A stretch of DNA of 64,000 bases from Ooceraea biroi. Its lineage: Eukaryota > Arthropoda > Insecta > Hymenoptera > Formicidae. The notes under the pieces were generated by a model, which saw only the letters and a program-made list of their open reading frames with translations, was not told the origin of the DNA and did no database searches. This document shows, in pieces, positions 46,144 to 58,473 of the stretch. Each line of letters starts with the position of its first letter. Within the stretch, counting starts at the first letter, position 1. The position numbers and the translations under genes were made by a program. The DNA lies in the NCBI RefSeq assembly GCF_003672135.1, contig NC_039506.1, forward strand, positions 21,174,497 through 21,238,496, read 5' to 3'.

Positions 46144-48273
46144 TGGTAATCAGCTGACGAATTATTGCGTTCGGCAAAATGTACGGCTCGCTTTGTCTCG
46201 ACATGCCAGGGTAACATTGACTGAATTAAAAAAATCTTCCTAGCCTCACGAATTCTCTCTGTACTCGTACAGAAGGGAGGCATGTGTATACAATTCGTTC
46301 TAGTTTCTACAATTCAATACCAAAATATTTTTAAAAATAATTTCTTTTATTTGTTTATTTTCAAGAGTTGCAGTTGTTTGACATGTTCCCGCGGGATTTT
46401 TCAGCAGTAAACCAGAAGCGAATCCGCCACTCGTGATTCCGAGCTGTTAGATCGCGCTCACGAGGCTCTCGTCGGGGAGGATGGATGACTTTATCCGTCG
46501 CGCATTAATCTTCCCGCCTGATCCACACCGTAGTCGGAGTCTCTCTCCTTGTAAACGTCGATTGAATAACGTGTCGTTCGGGATGACGGAGCGTTCGGAA
46601 CGTGATTCCGACGAGAGTTCCACGTCGCAACTAAATGTCGCCGAGAGCGTCGCGCTCGTCTCGAGGCCAGAAATATCCACTTGTCACTTAAAAAGGATAA
46701 GAACGTCAGGTAGATCGAGGACACATGTTTTAAGATGTACGTCAGACAAAGATGCTCGACCGCTCGTAAAGAGCGCACTCGGAGCGCATTCGACTCGAGT
46801 GCACCAGCTAAATGGATTTAACGCGGAGAAACGAACGAGTCGCGAGCAAGGATGTAGCTGCTTTCAATAATTTAGAGCCCGCGAAGTTTTGTCGGTGGTG
46901 AATTCTCACAAAAGACCGTATAACTACGAGTCGGAGTACGGAGTATGTAATTAAGAATTAATTGGAGTTTTCTCGACGTGCCGTTGCAGCTCGCGCGACG
47001 ATCGTCCTCATGTACGATGAGGCAGTGCGGTGGTACATCGACGATAATTGCGATGCCGATTGGTCGAAAAACTTCTTCAGGAAGTTCGCAATTATTCAAG
47101 AGGATTCGTACGAGCCGCCGTTTAAGCGCCCGTGCACAATCCATTAACACGTTTAGCGCGAATTACGAAAATCGCTCTGAATTCTCTGCACACACGGTCG
47201 TTGCATTATTCCTCTCTTTTCCGGAAGTAAGAAAATAATATTAGTTAATCTTATTGCAGCCGATCGATAGACAGAACAATTTTCAAGACCATGTAATATC
47301 TGTGCAACTAAAGATCTCGCAGCTCGCAGCGTTATCCGCTTTCTCCGCGTGAGAGAGTTGTACCGAGCGTACAATGTATTCGTCTCTTTCTCTTTTTCTC
47401 TCTCTTCCCGATTGCAATCAGCGTTTAATACATCTGCCGGCGCGGCCCGGCGGAACATTATCGTATTTTGTTCGCGCATCGAAAGGAACGGTTCTCCCTC
47501 GTCGCGCCGACCTTTAGTAGCCGGTCGCCGGCGCGAAGGGGCGCCGATAAATAAGCGCCGGCTTCGATAAATTAACCACCGTCGGCGAATTGGCTGCCTC
47601 CGAGCCGGCGGGGAACGTAAGAACAAGAATTTCGCTGCCGAGACCCGAGCGCCCTTCGCACTTTCTCGCGCCCGCCCTTTCACGTCCCCGATTGCACGCA
47701 ATATTTATGGCACGCGCGTAATCGAGCGTTCTCGCGCCGAGCCATCGGCCCGAGCGCACGGGACTTATATTGCCGTCCGTTGATTTGTGACAGTCACGAT
47801 TCTTTCCGACCGATAGCAAGGACCGACGCACCGCGCGTTATATCGCGCCGTAACTCTTAAATCAGCGGGAACTTTAGTGGTATTTCAAGTGCTCTTATTA
47901 ATTAATGCGACTCCGCGGGTTGTCGCGGCTGCGGTGAACGATTCGCACGGCCGCTCCGATATTAACGTCGCGCTATTGCTTGCGAGCTAATGAAAATCAT
48001 TCGCGTATATCCGGTGAAATCGTTTCCACCGTTCTTAGCGTTCTACTATCGGATTCGGTTTGCAAGCCCGCTCGCGGATCTAACCCGCCGTGTATTTAAG
48101 TTAACCGGAGTATTTTAATTAATTATAACAATTAACGGCGTAATACCGTCGGCGATAAAGTGCCGGTTCAATTATTTGCGCGCCCCGGCGGCATCCCAGC
48201 AGTCAGAAAGGGTGTAATTAAATAGTCCGCCGAATTAAAGCCGCTCGCGGATATTCCTGGAAGATCCTCGGAT
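46144..48273. other. No gene seen
   Basis: Includes the ATG-started frame 46481-46870 (129 codons, Arg/Ser-rich) with an antisense partner. The minus-strand 182-codon frame at 47153-47701 is Arg/Ala-rich. A pyrimidine tract at 47384-47412 is followed by 'gattgcaatcag', but two frames are open after it. No recognisable product. Confidence 0.5.
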
Positions 48274-48804
48274 ATGCGGGACGCTGCGCGATTAATTAAA
48301 CGGCACGTACATCTTAACAACGAGCCACCACCTACCCTTTCCTCCGTCTTTCTTCTGTTTGCAGCGTGTTTAGCGAACGCGGGTCTTTTGCGCGGAGTTC
48401 GCGCAGACTCCCCGTTTCTGCCCTTCGGGCCGGTTCATTTGCAGGCCAATCTCGTCGCAACCCCCCAGAATCCCCTCATCCTGCCGTCCGCTCTCACGTG
48501 GAGCAGTCATCGTCCGAGAATACAGAGAAAGGCCGCCCTTAATACTCTTTTAAGGGATGGCGCCGTGAAAAATGGAAATTGCCTGTCCGCCGGACGACGT
48601 GCGTCCGTCCACGCATCCACCTCGCCTCCCTCTAAGAGATTCGAATTACCCTCGAGTAAATTGCGGTCTTTCATCACCGACTTACTGGCAATTCGTCGCA
48701 ATCTTCGTTGCAATCGCGCGAGTCGCTCGTCGTGCGGTATTTCTATGCGCGCGCAATCTCTATCACGACATCTCGATTGCCGGTTTCGATTCTGGGCTTT
48801 CTAA
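48274..48804 (+). CDS. Hypothetical 176-codon ORF (weak)
   Basis: An ATG-started frame of 176 codons. Residues 22-40 form a hydrophobic segment (LSSVFLLFAACLANAGLL) that resembles a signal peptide or anchor, but it starts 22 residues in, after a charged leader. The same bases contain an excellent splice acceptor ('cgtctttcttctgtttgcag', AG 48363-48364), so the hydrophobic stretch may just be translated pyrimidine tract and the exon may begin at 48365. The remainder is Ser/Arg/Leu-rich with no recognised domain. A 68-codon antisense frame overlaps. Confidence 0.2.
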   Translation: MRDAARLIKRHVHLNNEPPPTLSSVFLLFAACLANAGLLRGVRADSPFLPFGPVHLQANLVATPQNPLILPSALTWSSHRPRIQRKAALNTLLRDGAVKNGNCLSAGRRASVHASTSPPSKRFELPSSKLRSFITDLLAIRRNLRCNRASRSSCGISMRAQSLSRHLDCRFRFWAF

Positions 48805-49345
48805 GTGAAAATCTTCGCGATCCGAAGAATCCAGCGAAGAAAAAAGCGATCTCTTATTTTCATTGTATCATGTCTACGTCGAGATTTCGATTTCGATGGT
48901 TCATTGATTCCTGTAGAATCGCGGAGGCAGACAGGGAAACAGCAAGATTGCGAATCCGCTTCGGATTCGCTTTGTGACGCGCCTCATTGGAATTCGACAT
49001 TCAACTTCAACGAGCATCTTTAAAAATTCTCTCTCCGCCATCGCGCTCTAGAACACCTTAATACTTGATCCTGCCTGCGACCCGTGAGATCTCATCGATC
49101 ATTTAAGCGAGATTAATAATCATTACGTGCGGTATTCGCACGACAGCGACGTGAAACATGCACGTGCTGGCGGTTGGTCGGGAAAACTGCAAGTGTTGAT
49201 TATTAAAAAAGAGACGCTAGACGTGATAGACACGAGAGACGCGGCACTGTAATTGGACCGTAATCGCTCTTTTTTCTTTTGCCGGGGAACGCAAGGGAGC
49301 AACCACACGGGAACCAAAGGAACATCACGGGGGGAGGTGAATAAG
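48805..49345. other. No gene seen
   Basis: Short frames only, with nothing supported. Confidence 0.6.
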
Positions 49346-49592
49346 CTATGTACGCGAGGCACGTAGGTGCACATATGTATGTACGTCGCTGCCTACGTGA
49401 GATCGATGGGGCGTGTGGGATGAAAGGGTATCCTCGTTACGAAAAAAACCCTCGCGCTCGCCCTCCGCCAAAAATTCGGCGAGCCTGCAGTAGTGTTGGC
49501 TGCTAATTATGCGCACGTTGGATACACGCTGTTTACTCACCGTGAATGGCGAGAGAACACGTGCGATTCGCCCAGTGTGGCGTGAGCCTTAC
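49346..49592 (-). CDS. Candidate last two exons, minus strand
   Basis: On the minus strand 'gatgcatttcttttgttgcag' is a very good acceptor (AG 49594-49593). The 52-nt exon 49592-49541 carries KAHATLGESHVFSRHS in one frame and ends at a consensus donor (ACG|gtgagtaaac). A 56-nt intron closes with 'cactactgcag' (AG 49486-49485). The second exon continues in that frame for about 45 codons (LAEFLAEGEREGFFRNEDT...) to a stop at 49346-49348. For: two good signals around the small exon and frame continuity. Against: the intron is near the minimum size and the second acceptor has little pyrimidine. Upstream exons would lie at higher coordinates and were not found. No family is recognised. Confidence 0.27.
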
Positions 49593-52500
49593 CTGCAACA
49601 AAAGAAATGCATCGTTATTAAAAGTGCTTAATTGGTGACGTTTTTTCTCGTGTCACGCAGTACAATTTGACGTTCCTGTCACATTCGCGGCGGACGAGAC
49701 TCCTCGAAGCTGGAAGTTTAAGCACGCTGCTCAAACCGCCATCTCTATATTCATTATCGGCTATTATTAATCCTATAATAGCGGAGCTAATAATTGGCAA
49801 TAATTGGTAAATGGATTCTGACAATTCTGACGGTCCGATATCGGCCGATTCTGTGCACTTGCGCGGTTAACGCGATATAAATTTTAAATCGACGATACCG
49901 CGCGGAGAGACGCGGCGTCAGATCGATGATCTGCGTCCGCTTATCGAGGGAGCTAAATTTTCATGGGCCCGCCTATAAATCGCGTAACGAGAGAACATTC
50001 AGGACTAATAAAAGCAAATGGGATGTCATATCGATTTCCGTTTCCCCGCCGCCGCTTCCCTCACGGCCCCCCGAGCCCCCGCATCTTTCCTGCGTTCGTT
50101 CGTTTCCTCCGCCGTCCTCTGTCCCCTTGCCTCCCCCGAGTAATTGCGATCCTACCGGGAACACGTAAAACGTTCAATCCCGCTCCGTTGAATACAAGCG
50201 ACATTAAATCATGTTCCATTGTGGCCGACGGAGGAGCGGTAGGTGGTGGTTAATAATCTCTTACTCTAGGACAAAAAGGAAATCAGACTGCAAGTGGAGC
50301 GAACGGGACGAGGGGAGACGTATCAAGTCGAGCGATCGGCAATCGGGATCGTAGGATCTTTTCTTTTCCATTCGCCTGCTCGTCTCGGCGGGCATTAGTC
50401 CGGCCCCGGTAAAAAGAGACAGGCCTGCATCTGTCGTCGACAGGACGCCTCGCTTCGCTTTGATTTCTTTCTCCGTGGCCGATGCTGAGTTTAATCACGT
50501 CGCCGCTCGGATCGCGTCTTGAAACAGCGCTCGCCGCTTGGAACATTTCTTGTTCAGCGTGTACCATCGTGGTCCGTTAGGGTACTTGTAAGTTATACTC
50601 GTTAATTACTCGTTCGATTGACGCGCGGTTCAGTTTCGCTGGAACTGAACGTTTGCTTATGACTGATTACGAAAGTTACGTCTGGACGGCTTGGATAGCT
50701 GCCGCTCGCGTCCCATGTGAAGTATAACGGAGGATATCGTTATTATTTTGCCCGGCAGCTCGGGTTTCCCAGCAAGAGCGACTAACGATGTTATAATACT
50801 ACCCTAATTAGATCGATGTCTAAATGGAAACAGCGAGAGAGAGCAGCAGCGAGTTATCATTATTATCCCGACGCTCGCAGTGCACCGTCAAACGCGGTCA
50901 TTTCGCATTTCGCCCCCGACCATCGTAGTTTCAAAAACAGCTCCGTTTTCGTTAATAATTGCAGTCAAAGTTTGATGCGCGCACAACCAACATAATTACT
51001 TTCGAACTAAGGAACATGTATACGCCTTGTTACTTGTATCCGTAAACAATGGAAAACCGGGCTCGCCGAGCTTGGCGCAGCGGAACTTTGACAACGAATA
51101 ATTAAATAAACGTAGCGGTTATCGAGGCAGAGAGCGTATTCTTGTGCGCCAACTTACTTCCTAACGTAACGCAAAGAATCGTCTATTCTTCGCGCACTGC
51201 CAATTATCAAACGCACGTGCAGGGAGCATCAGCGCGACGTTGCAGCCGTCGCGCGACGGATAATTCGCCTCATCGAACTCGATGAATCGCCATTTCCACC
51301 CCTGGCAATGCGGTAGAACGCGCGGTGCTGCACTACCGGCAGCTGCGAATTCGCAAGAATCACGGGGACGGCTACGTATGAGTCGAATAATTGCAAGTGA
51401 TGCATCCGGGGCGCGCTATTCGGCGGTCTCTATCCATCGTGTGTTCTGTGTACCTCTGTGTGTGTGTGTGTGTATGTGTGAACTATCGGCGCTTTTGCAT
51501 TCACGACAGCTCGCGCTGAAAGCACGGCCGGGAAACGAGGGCGGAATATTAAGGCGTGCGCAACGCCGGATTATACTGATCATGAATAAATGAGGTGGAC
51601 GAAACTTGCGACCGAGTTTTGCATCCGGAGGCAGCCACTAATCCACCATCGAGTTTTCCAACGATGGGATATTAATTTAGGATGCGGGCGCGGCCGTACG
51701 GAATTTATTATGCCCATACCGTAGCAGAACCGCCCACCCGCCTGCCCGCCCGCATTAAAACTTAATAAACCCGCAACGAGAAAACAATTGCGTTCTTGAC
51801 AATTTTTGCGATATTCCAGTGACTATAAATATGCAAATCGAGGACTCCCTGCCGTCCCGAACTCCAAACCTGCCGGGCACGTCTAAGTGTAACTTTGACT
51901 GAGTCGAGTCCCTGATGAATACAAAATTGAAGGAGGGGCTCTTGTTCTCGTCGCCGACCCGAGAGTTCGACGCTTCGAGAATGGAGTTTTATCCCGTAGT
52001 TGATGCTCTTGATGCGTCTCCCGTGAGCCTCTCTCGTCTGGTCCACGAATGTTTACACCGTTCCGTTTCTGAGATTCTACCTGAGAATTGCCAGCATCCG
52101 CGCGATACAGCGATCGATACTCGTCATTCACTCGTATGAGCCTGTGCAATCCATGTCAGCATTTCGAGACCGAGATGGAGAACTAGTTAACAGCGGACCC
52201 ACGCGCATAAACATAAACTCTAGTTAGCGGCCGGGTATAAGCCCCGGTTAAGCCACAAGTTAATCGTTTGTTTAGCCGTGAGCACTCTATATTTAACGCT
52301 TTAAGGCTCGCGGCGCGTCGCCCTTACGTAAACGAGACGATGTAATCGAAACGCGGAGATCCACCTACGTCTCCCGGAGACTCGCCCACTCCGCCAACCT
52401 CCCATTTTCTATAAAGTCAACTTAACCGGACGTCCAGGAAGTAGGTCGTCGCGAATGTGCACCGACCGTGGACCGCGCATGTACCACCATATACGCGACA

Positions 52501-52594
52501 CACACCGTACACGAAAAATTATTATTTACGTAAATCCCGAGAACGCGTCAGGATCCCCCGGTCTGAACATCGTGAACGATTTTCTTATCTGCAG
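49593..52594. other. No gene seen
   Basis: A pyrimidine-rich block lies at 50036-50140 (antisense purine-rich). Frames at 50283-50567 and 51762-52149 are mirrored on both strands. Nothing recognised apart from the GT repeat below. Confidence 0.55.
51457..51480. repeat. (TG)n microsatellite
   Basis: Twelve TG units with one TA interruption near the end. Confidence 0.95.
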
Positions 52595-52740
52595 CACAGT
52601 TGAGAGAACGTACTGATGCTGCATGTTCTCCACCAAGTTCATTTCCTTCCTTTCTCGTGGACGCGACACCCAATGCGCGCGTCTCACCACTTGCGAGACC
52701 AGAAGCGGTCGGCAGCATTAGGAGGACGGCGACACTCTGA
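52595..52740 (+). CDS. Candidate terminal exon (weak)
   Basis: 'gtgaacgattttcttatctgcag' gives a good acceptor with a branch-like motif (AG 52593-52594). Only one frame stays open after it: two bases plus 47 codons (QLRERTDAACSPPSSFPSFL..., ending VGSIRRTATL) to TGA 52738-52740. No consensus polyadenylation signal lies close downstream; the nearest AATAAA I noticed is near 53434. A 92-codon minus-strand frame covers the same bases. No domain is recognised. Confidence 0.18.
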
Positions 52741-55700
52741 CCGCAAGGGACCAAAGTTGGCCGCATTGCCGCTAATGAACTTCCTCGAGCAACAAAGAAA
52801 ACACCGTGCTGTACTAACGAAGGCAACTCGCGGCCAAGTATCCGGCGGCATCGCCGCGAACGAAAGAACTTTCGAGCGAGCGAGACAACAGCGACGAACG
52901 TTGCTTTTTAACGTGGCCGGCGTTTAACGCCAGGAGGTTTCGGCAACTTTTGCGCCGCGCCGCCTTAGCCGACAATTCGCGCACTCGCGCGTGCTCGTAA
53001 GAAATGATTAATAGCTCCGAAAGTTGCGCCACCCGCCTACGCCGGGAAATATTATCAATGCGTGCTGATACCGACAAAAACGTCATCGCCGACGGATGGC
53101 CTTTATTGCGAGCTTTCCGGACGTGATTAAGTGCCGCTATTAGACGGCGCGACCGTGACGTTACTACGCTGTCTAATAGCGGGTCCAACACGCCTTAATT
53201 TGCGGCCGACGCCAAAGGTGTAAATGATTCGTCGAGGTGAAGAAGGGTGCACTTGCCACGGGCGTTACGTAACGGCCGTTGTTATCGATGCGCATAACTT
53301 AATGATTTGCAAACAAATTAGACCTCGCGCAAGAAAACGGGCCGAACTCGGCCGAAAGTGCCGCCGCTGAGTCGGACCGAGTCGGAGCACCGTGGAGAAT
53401 CAATTAGAGGGAAGTTCGTCGTCGCTGTTTCGCTAATAAAGTTGCGGAATTGCCGGCCGCGGAAGTTACCGTTGATTTTCTCACGACGAGGTGCGCCCAT
53501 CGTTTCACCACGAATACCTTATCGACCTCTGCCGTCCCCTTCACCATTGACGAGCGTATAGGGGGCAGGTCAGCGAAAGCGCAGTGTCGCAAATCGACAC
53601 TCGATATTGCTCGATGGTCCGTGAGACCATCGTCGCATGTACATATCCGTGCATATATACGCGCGCGAGCGGGCATACTATCGGCTCGCCCCAGCCACGT
53701 TACGAGGCGGCACCTCGCATGCGACTCCACCATAAATATCGTGTTAAACGGTCTCGGTTTACTGTCCAATAATGGTCGAATATCGCGCGCGGCGTCTGCG
53801 TGCCGGTTGATAGTCGCGCCATTATAGAACGCTCAAGTGGGCCCGAAAGCAACGCGACGTCGCATAAGAAGGGCCTCTTTGTACATCGTAGATAACGTGA
53901 CCTCGAGGCTTTTACGAGCGCGGGGGTTGCGGCAGGCAGTCAGAGAGGAAGGAGAGATACGCGACATCTCCAGGACGTTTGGTACCGGAAATTGATCGTG
54001 CATCCGTGACAGACGTCAATACGCGACGCTTCCTCCTTACGACGACGACTCGTCGGTTCCCACGGACTTTCCTCTCGACATCGCGCTCCACGAGTATAAA
54101 CTACTTCTCGGAAAAGTCTTGAAAAGTCAGATTAATCTTGGAGAACATCTAGATAGAGCGCACGGGACTGTGGCTGAGTGAAAGAATCTATCGTCCAGAT
54201 GAGCCTTGCGGCGTGCAAGTTTTCAGGATTGCTGTGTGTAACATTGGCAATATATTACTCGAAGTAATCCTAGAATCCTCAATCGTCACGCTTGTCCGCT
54301 AATCGGATAACGACGACGCAGCCCCCGCATGCTCGCCGAAATCATTCCATTCAAACCGCAACCTGGATCGCTACCTGGACTTGCGAAGCAGGTAGCGCGC
54401 ATCTGCTCGCATCTGCTCGAAGCGACCGATTATCGGTGATATACACTATGGTCGCCGGTCGCTCTTTGAATCATCGGCCGCAAATAAACCCGCGGGACCT
54501 GCCAGGACGACGACGGCTCGCCGAGGGACCGGACAAATAAGACGTCAAACAATTTCGAGCGGTTCCAAGGCGCGGATGGTCGACGTCGACAGGCCGACCG
54601 CGTGAGAAAGGGAGAGAGATAGAGACCGCAACGCGGTTGACGGAGCTGACGAGGTTGACGAGGTTGCGGACGAAGGTGGACCAGCCGAGAGGCGGCCCAA
54701 AGAGGTCCAGAGAGAGGCAAGACGAGAAGACGAGAGGACGATGAGCGAGGAGGACAAGCGGAAAGAGGCGCGATATATACGATGGAGAAAGGGAGCCCAA
54801 AGCCACCGCAGCTCGCCCTGTTTTCCAAGAAGACAACAACTTCATTAGGCCGATCCTCTCCGCCCGTTTCGACTCTATCTAGCTTCATGAATATGTATGC
54901 CGGCCGCCGTGTCTCGATATATGGCGGTCTTACGTCGCGCCAAAGGCCCTCGCGAATACCGGTTACGAGATGATCGCCGGTTTAAAGCCGTGCATCACGC
55001 GGTATTAAGAAAAGGCGTGTGTGTGCGCCTGGGGAAGGGGCTCGTGCACGAAACGAAAGCCGCAATCAACTGGGCGAACAACGGGCGAGGCCGCGAGGCG
55101 AATGGCGGACAATCGTGCACTCAGCAGCTGTTGCCGTATCTGTCGTTGCTGTATCTTGTCCGTTTTACGAATCTATTATCGCACGCTCTCCGAATAATGC
55201 AGTGACGAAATACGAAACAACCCGTTGCAATTGTAGTTGCAATTAATGATTGAACCTGGGGAATCTCGCGTTCGTCATGCTCCAATCAGTGGATTCCCAC
55301 GCGAGTATTCCAGAGCTCGGGCGAAACGTTATACAGGCATCGCCAGTTGATGTTTTGTTATTGGATTTCCTTAATTGCTGAAGGTACATTGGATCCAGAT
55401 AGTTCGTCGCTCTTCCCTCCTTTCCCGCCGAGTTTCAAGAGTTCAGCGAATGAGTAACTGTACAATGACCGAAGATCCGCCATCGACTGATGCATCTAAG
55501 GGCAAAACTAGAACCAGATCGGAGGTAGCTCAAGAGCAATAGGAGCATTCGCGATCTACCGTCCCATGGGAGACGATTCAGGTTGCTCGGATCGCAGTTC
55601 CGGCAAAGTCGCACGGCTAATCGCAGCGCGATCCATTCGCGTCACTCGGTCCGTCGCGCTGTCTCCCAGGAGCGATAAGAAGACCCGATAAGGAGCCGAG

Positions 55701-58342
55701 GGCGAAATCTATCACGGCCGCTGACAGCTCTCGATTGACCCACATCGCGCGTGGGCGAATCGATGGCATAATAAACGTCGGCTGTTACTCTCATGCTCTG
55801 GAACACCAGGAAATATCAGCGCCCACGGCGTGTCTCGGCAACAAACGCGGAGCCATGGGCCAAACGATGAACGGAATCAGTGAAATTTTCGTGACGTTAC
55901 GTCCGAAAATCACGCGACCCACATCCAGACGCGTTAAAGTTCGAAATCGTCCGGAGATCTGGTGTTTCGCTAGATGTATGCACGCCCCCGGTATTTTCGC
56001 TCGCTCGCGAAACGACGCGCCGCCCCGCAATGTCCTACATCCCTGTGTCGAATATCGAGTTTTCTCAAGCGCGGTCAGTGGCTTCTCGTATCGGGTTGCC
56101 CCGTAAAGGCAACGTGCAGCACGCTCGTACCAGAAATCCATAATTCAGAGCCGGGAACGGGCCGGGAAACCAGTAGTTTATCTTGTCCGCGGAGAAGATC
56201 GTGCGCTCGTACGGTGCATTACAATATTAGGCGGTAAATGCACAATATACCGCGGCACGCGTCGCGTTCGCGTGATAAACGTGCCAACGAGATCCGCTAC
56301 CTGCTAATAAATTTCAGCGAATTGTCACTTTTACGATGCCCGATCCTTCCGCGATTAAAACTCGATCGAATCGCCGCGTACCTACCTTTCGCGCAAGCGA
56401 ATGATGCTTTGGCAACAATTTGATTCTGGTAGACGATCTCGAGCTCGTTCAGTCACGACAAGTCGACACAAAGATCAGTTCGTCGCCAAAACGCAGAGTT
56501 ACCGGACGGGTTATAAAAAGATCTCTAGGTACTACCCCGTCTTCGTGCACGGTTATTTCTGGAGATGGGGAGTATTTGCTTCCTCCCAGCAGCCGCACGA
56601 CACATCGCGTAAGGCATATATCTGGCATCGTCTTAGAGCGAACCAGATGGAACACGCGCCACGTTTAGTCATAACATGAACGGAGACAAGAAAAGCAGTA
56701 AAGTAACATGCTAACGGCTCGAAAACTCTGCCTTGACATACTTGTCTCAATGGTAATACTAATAAACTGTTTGCGTATTATTCCTTTTATAGTAGAAATT
56801 ATTAATGTTACTAAATATTATTGATTGCCCGGTTTATTTCAATTTATTGCAGCCAGTCTCGATCTGAGACGAATGCAAGACTTTTCGAATATTTCAATAA
56901 ACCAAAAATAATTTGATCTTCGCATATTGTGTTTGATTGACGTTATCTTATTGTCTATCTCATTTTGCGGCAACCAGCGGCAAAAGGAAAGGAGTTGCTG
57001 GCATTTAAACGCTTTCTAAAAGAGACGAGAAATGCCACTTTGGAGGAGACGTAACGCGGTGAGGCAGTAGGGAATGATGAGAGTGGACGAGGAAATTTTT
57101 ACATTTTTGTCGCGGGTAGAGAAAGAGAGATGCGAACTAAGGGTGAGAGCGACAGGGAGAAAGAGACGGTGGAGTAAAAAAAACTTGCGGTGCGGAGGTG
57201 CACGGTGTGACGCGCACGAATATCTCTCTCTCCTCTATTCCCTTTGCGATGGTGGTGCCAGTGTTAAGTACGTCTATTTAATGGAATTTTAATGTCGGTT
57301 TTTAAAGAGCCGACGACGCACAAAACACCAGTGGCCCCTCGACGTTACACACGTACGGGCGGGTACTCGACGCGCGCGTTACGCGCCCAGCATCCGGCTG
57401 CCAGCTCCGCGCGACACGGCTCCAAAAAATATTTTAATTGCTGCCGGCGTGGCGAGGCAAATTTCTATACATACATTTCCCACATCCGGCCGGAATCCCG
57501 TTGTTATTTTTAATTAATGCGCGCTATCGGCCCTGTGTTTTCGCGGCTCGTCCGTAAAAATAATGTCGCGCCGACGAGCGCGACGGGGAAATATATTCAC
57601 ATCGACCTGACTCGTTCTCGCGCGCTCATTAATTCGCATCAGCTGTCCACTCCGCACCTTACCTTATTGGTGGCGCCAGATGTGACTTTAAATAACAGAA
57701 ACTTATCGGTAAACAAATTGACCTAAGCAGACGACGATACATATTTTAATACAGTTCGGTTTGACAAAATGTAAAAATACTTCTTTTTCTTGAAATATTA
57801 TCTGGAATCATATTTCTGATCGTGGTTACCTACTTGAATGTCAATCCTCGATATGGATCGAGCGATACAGTGCTTTCATAAATGCTTATGTAAATAATTT
57901 GCAAGCAGAATTTGTTTCCATAGTGAATAAATTCAAAACAAAACATGAATACCACTTCTATATTTCTATATTTTACTTACTTCTATATTTTAGTTATATT
58001 ACAGTTGACAAAATTCAAATTGCAACGTTCTGCTGTGAATAAAAGTAGTAATGAATAAAAAATAGTAACCGCGATATGCTGCTATATCAATTTTTTAATA
58101 ACAAATCATTCGTTCATTGTTTGTCGTTCACAAATAGACTGTCAAGAGAGATCGATACTTTTGAGAAAGTTCACGTCGAAAAACACGCTTAAATCTTCAG
58201 CACGCTTCAAAACATCTTTTCTCGATTGCTTTTGTTGTATTTCGCCATACTCGTCCTTAATTAGCCATCAATCAGATCCGCGTGTTACCACTGAATTATC
58301 GGTGTCAACGCCACCATTCATTCCGTTACTTTTTGCTCGCAG
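52741..58342. other. No gene seen
   Basis: 53.3-55.2 kb has many mirrored frames of up to 152 codons. 55.7-56.7 kb is similar. 56.75-57.0 kb and 57.7-58.15 kb are AT-rich with TTCTATATTT repeats (57955-57995) and few frames. A minus-strand pyrimidine tract at 57117-57170 ends in 'cacccttag', followed by about 43 open codons. No recognisable gene, RNA or mobile element. Confidence 0.5.
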
Positions 58343-58473
58343 AGATCCCTGTCATTCCGCGGGCTCGTAAATCCGACGTCGCGGCGCGCGTCGACGATTT
58401 CGCGCTTCGTAGTAGAATCCGTGTGCGTAGAATCTCCGCGCGGATAACACTATCATCACGCAACAAGACGAGA
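58343..58473 (+). CDS. Candidate internal exon (weak)
   Basis: A pyrimidine-rich 'ccgttactttttgctcgcag' acceptor (AG 58341-58342) and a consensus-like donor (AGA|gtgagttta, GT at 58474) bracket 131 nt. Only one frame is open through it: two bases plus 43 codons, starting IPVIPRARKSDVAARVDDFA and rich in Arg. The other two frames stop inside. The frame is also open beyond both boundaries (58282-58698), so openness is not specific to the exon. No domain is recognised. Confidence 0.2.

Noticed and set aside
47153..47701. 182-codon minus-strand frame
   Set aside because: Arg/Ala-rich, no recognised domain, overlapped by open + frames with a better acceptor; best explained by low stop density.
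51762..52149. Overlapping frames on both strands
   Set aside because: Both strands look equally protein-like, neither has good splice or start context, and no family is recognised.
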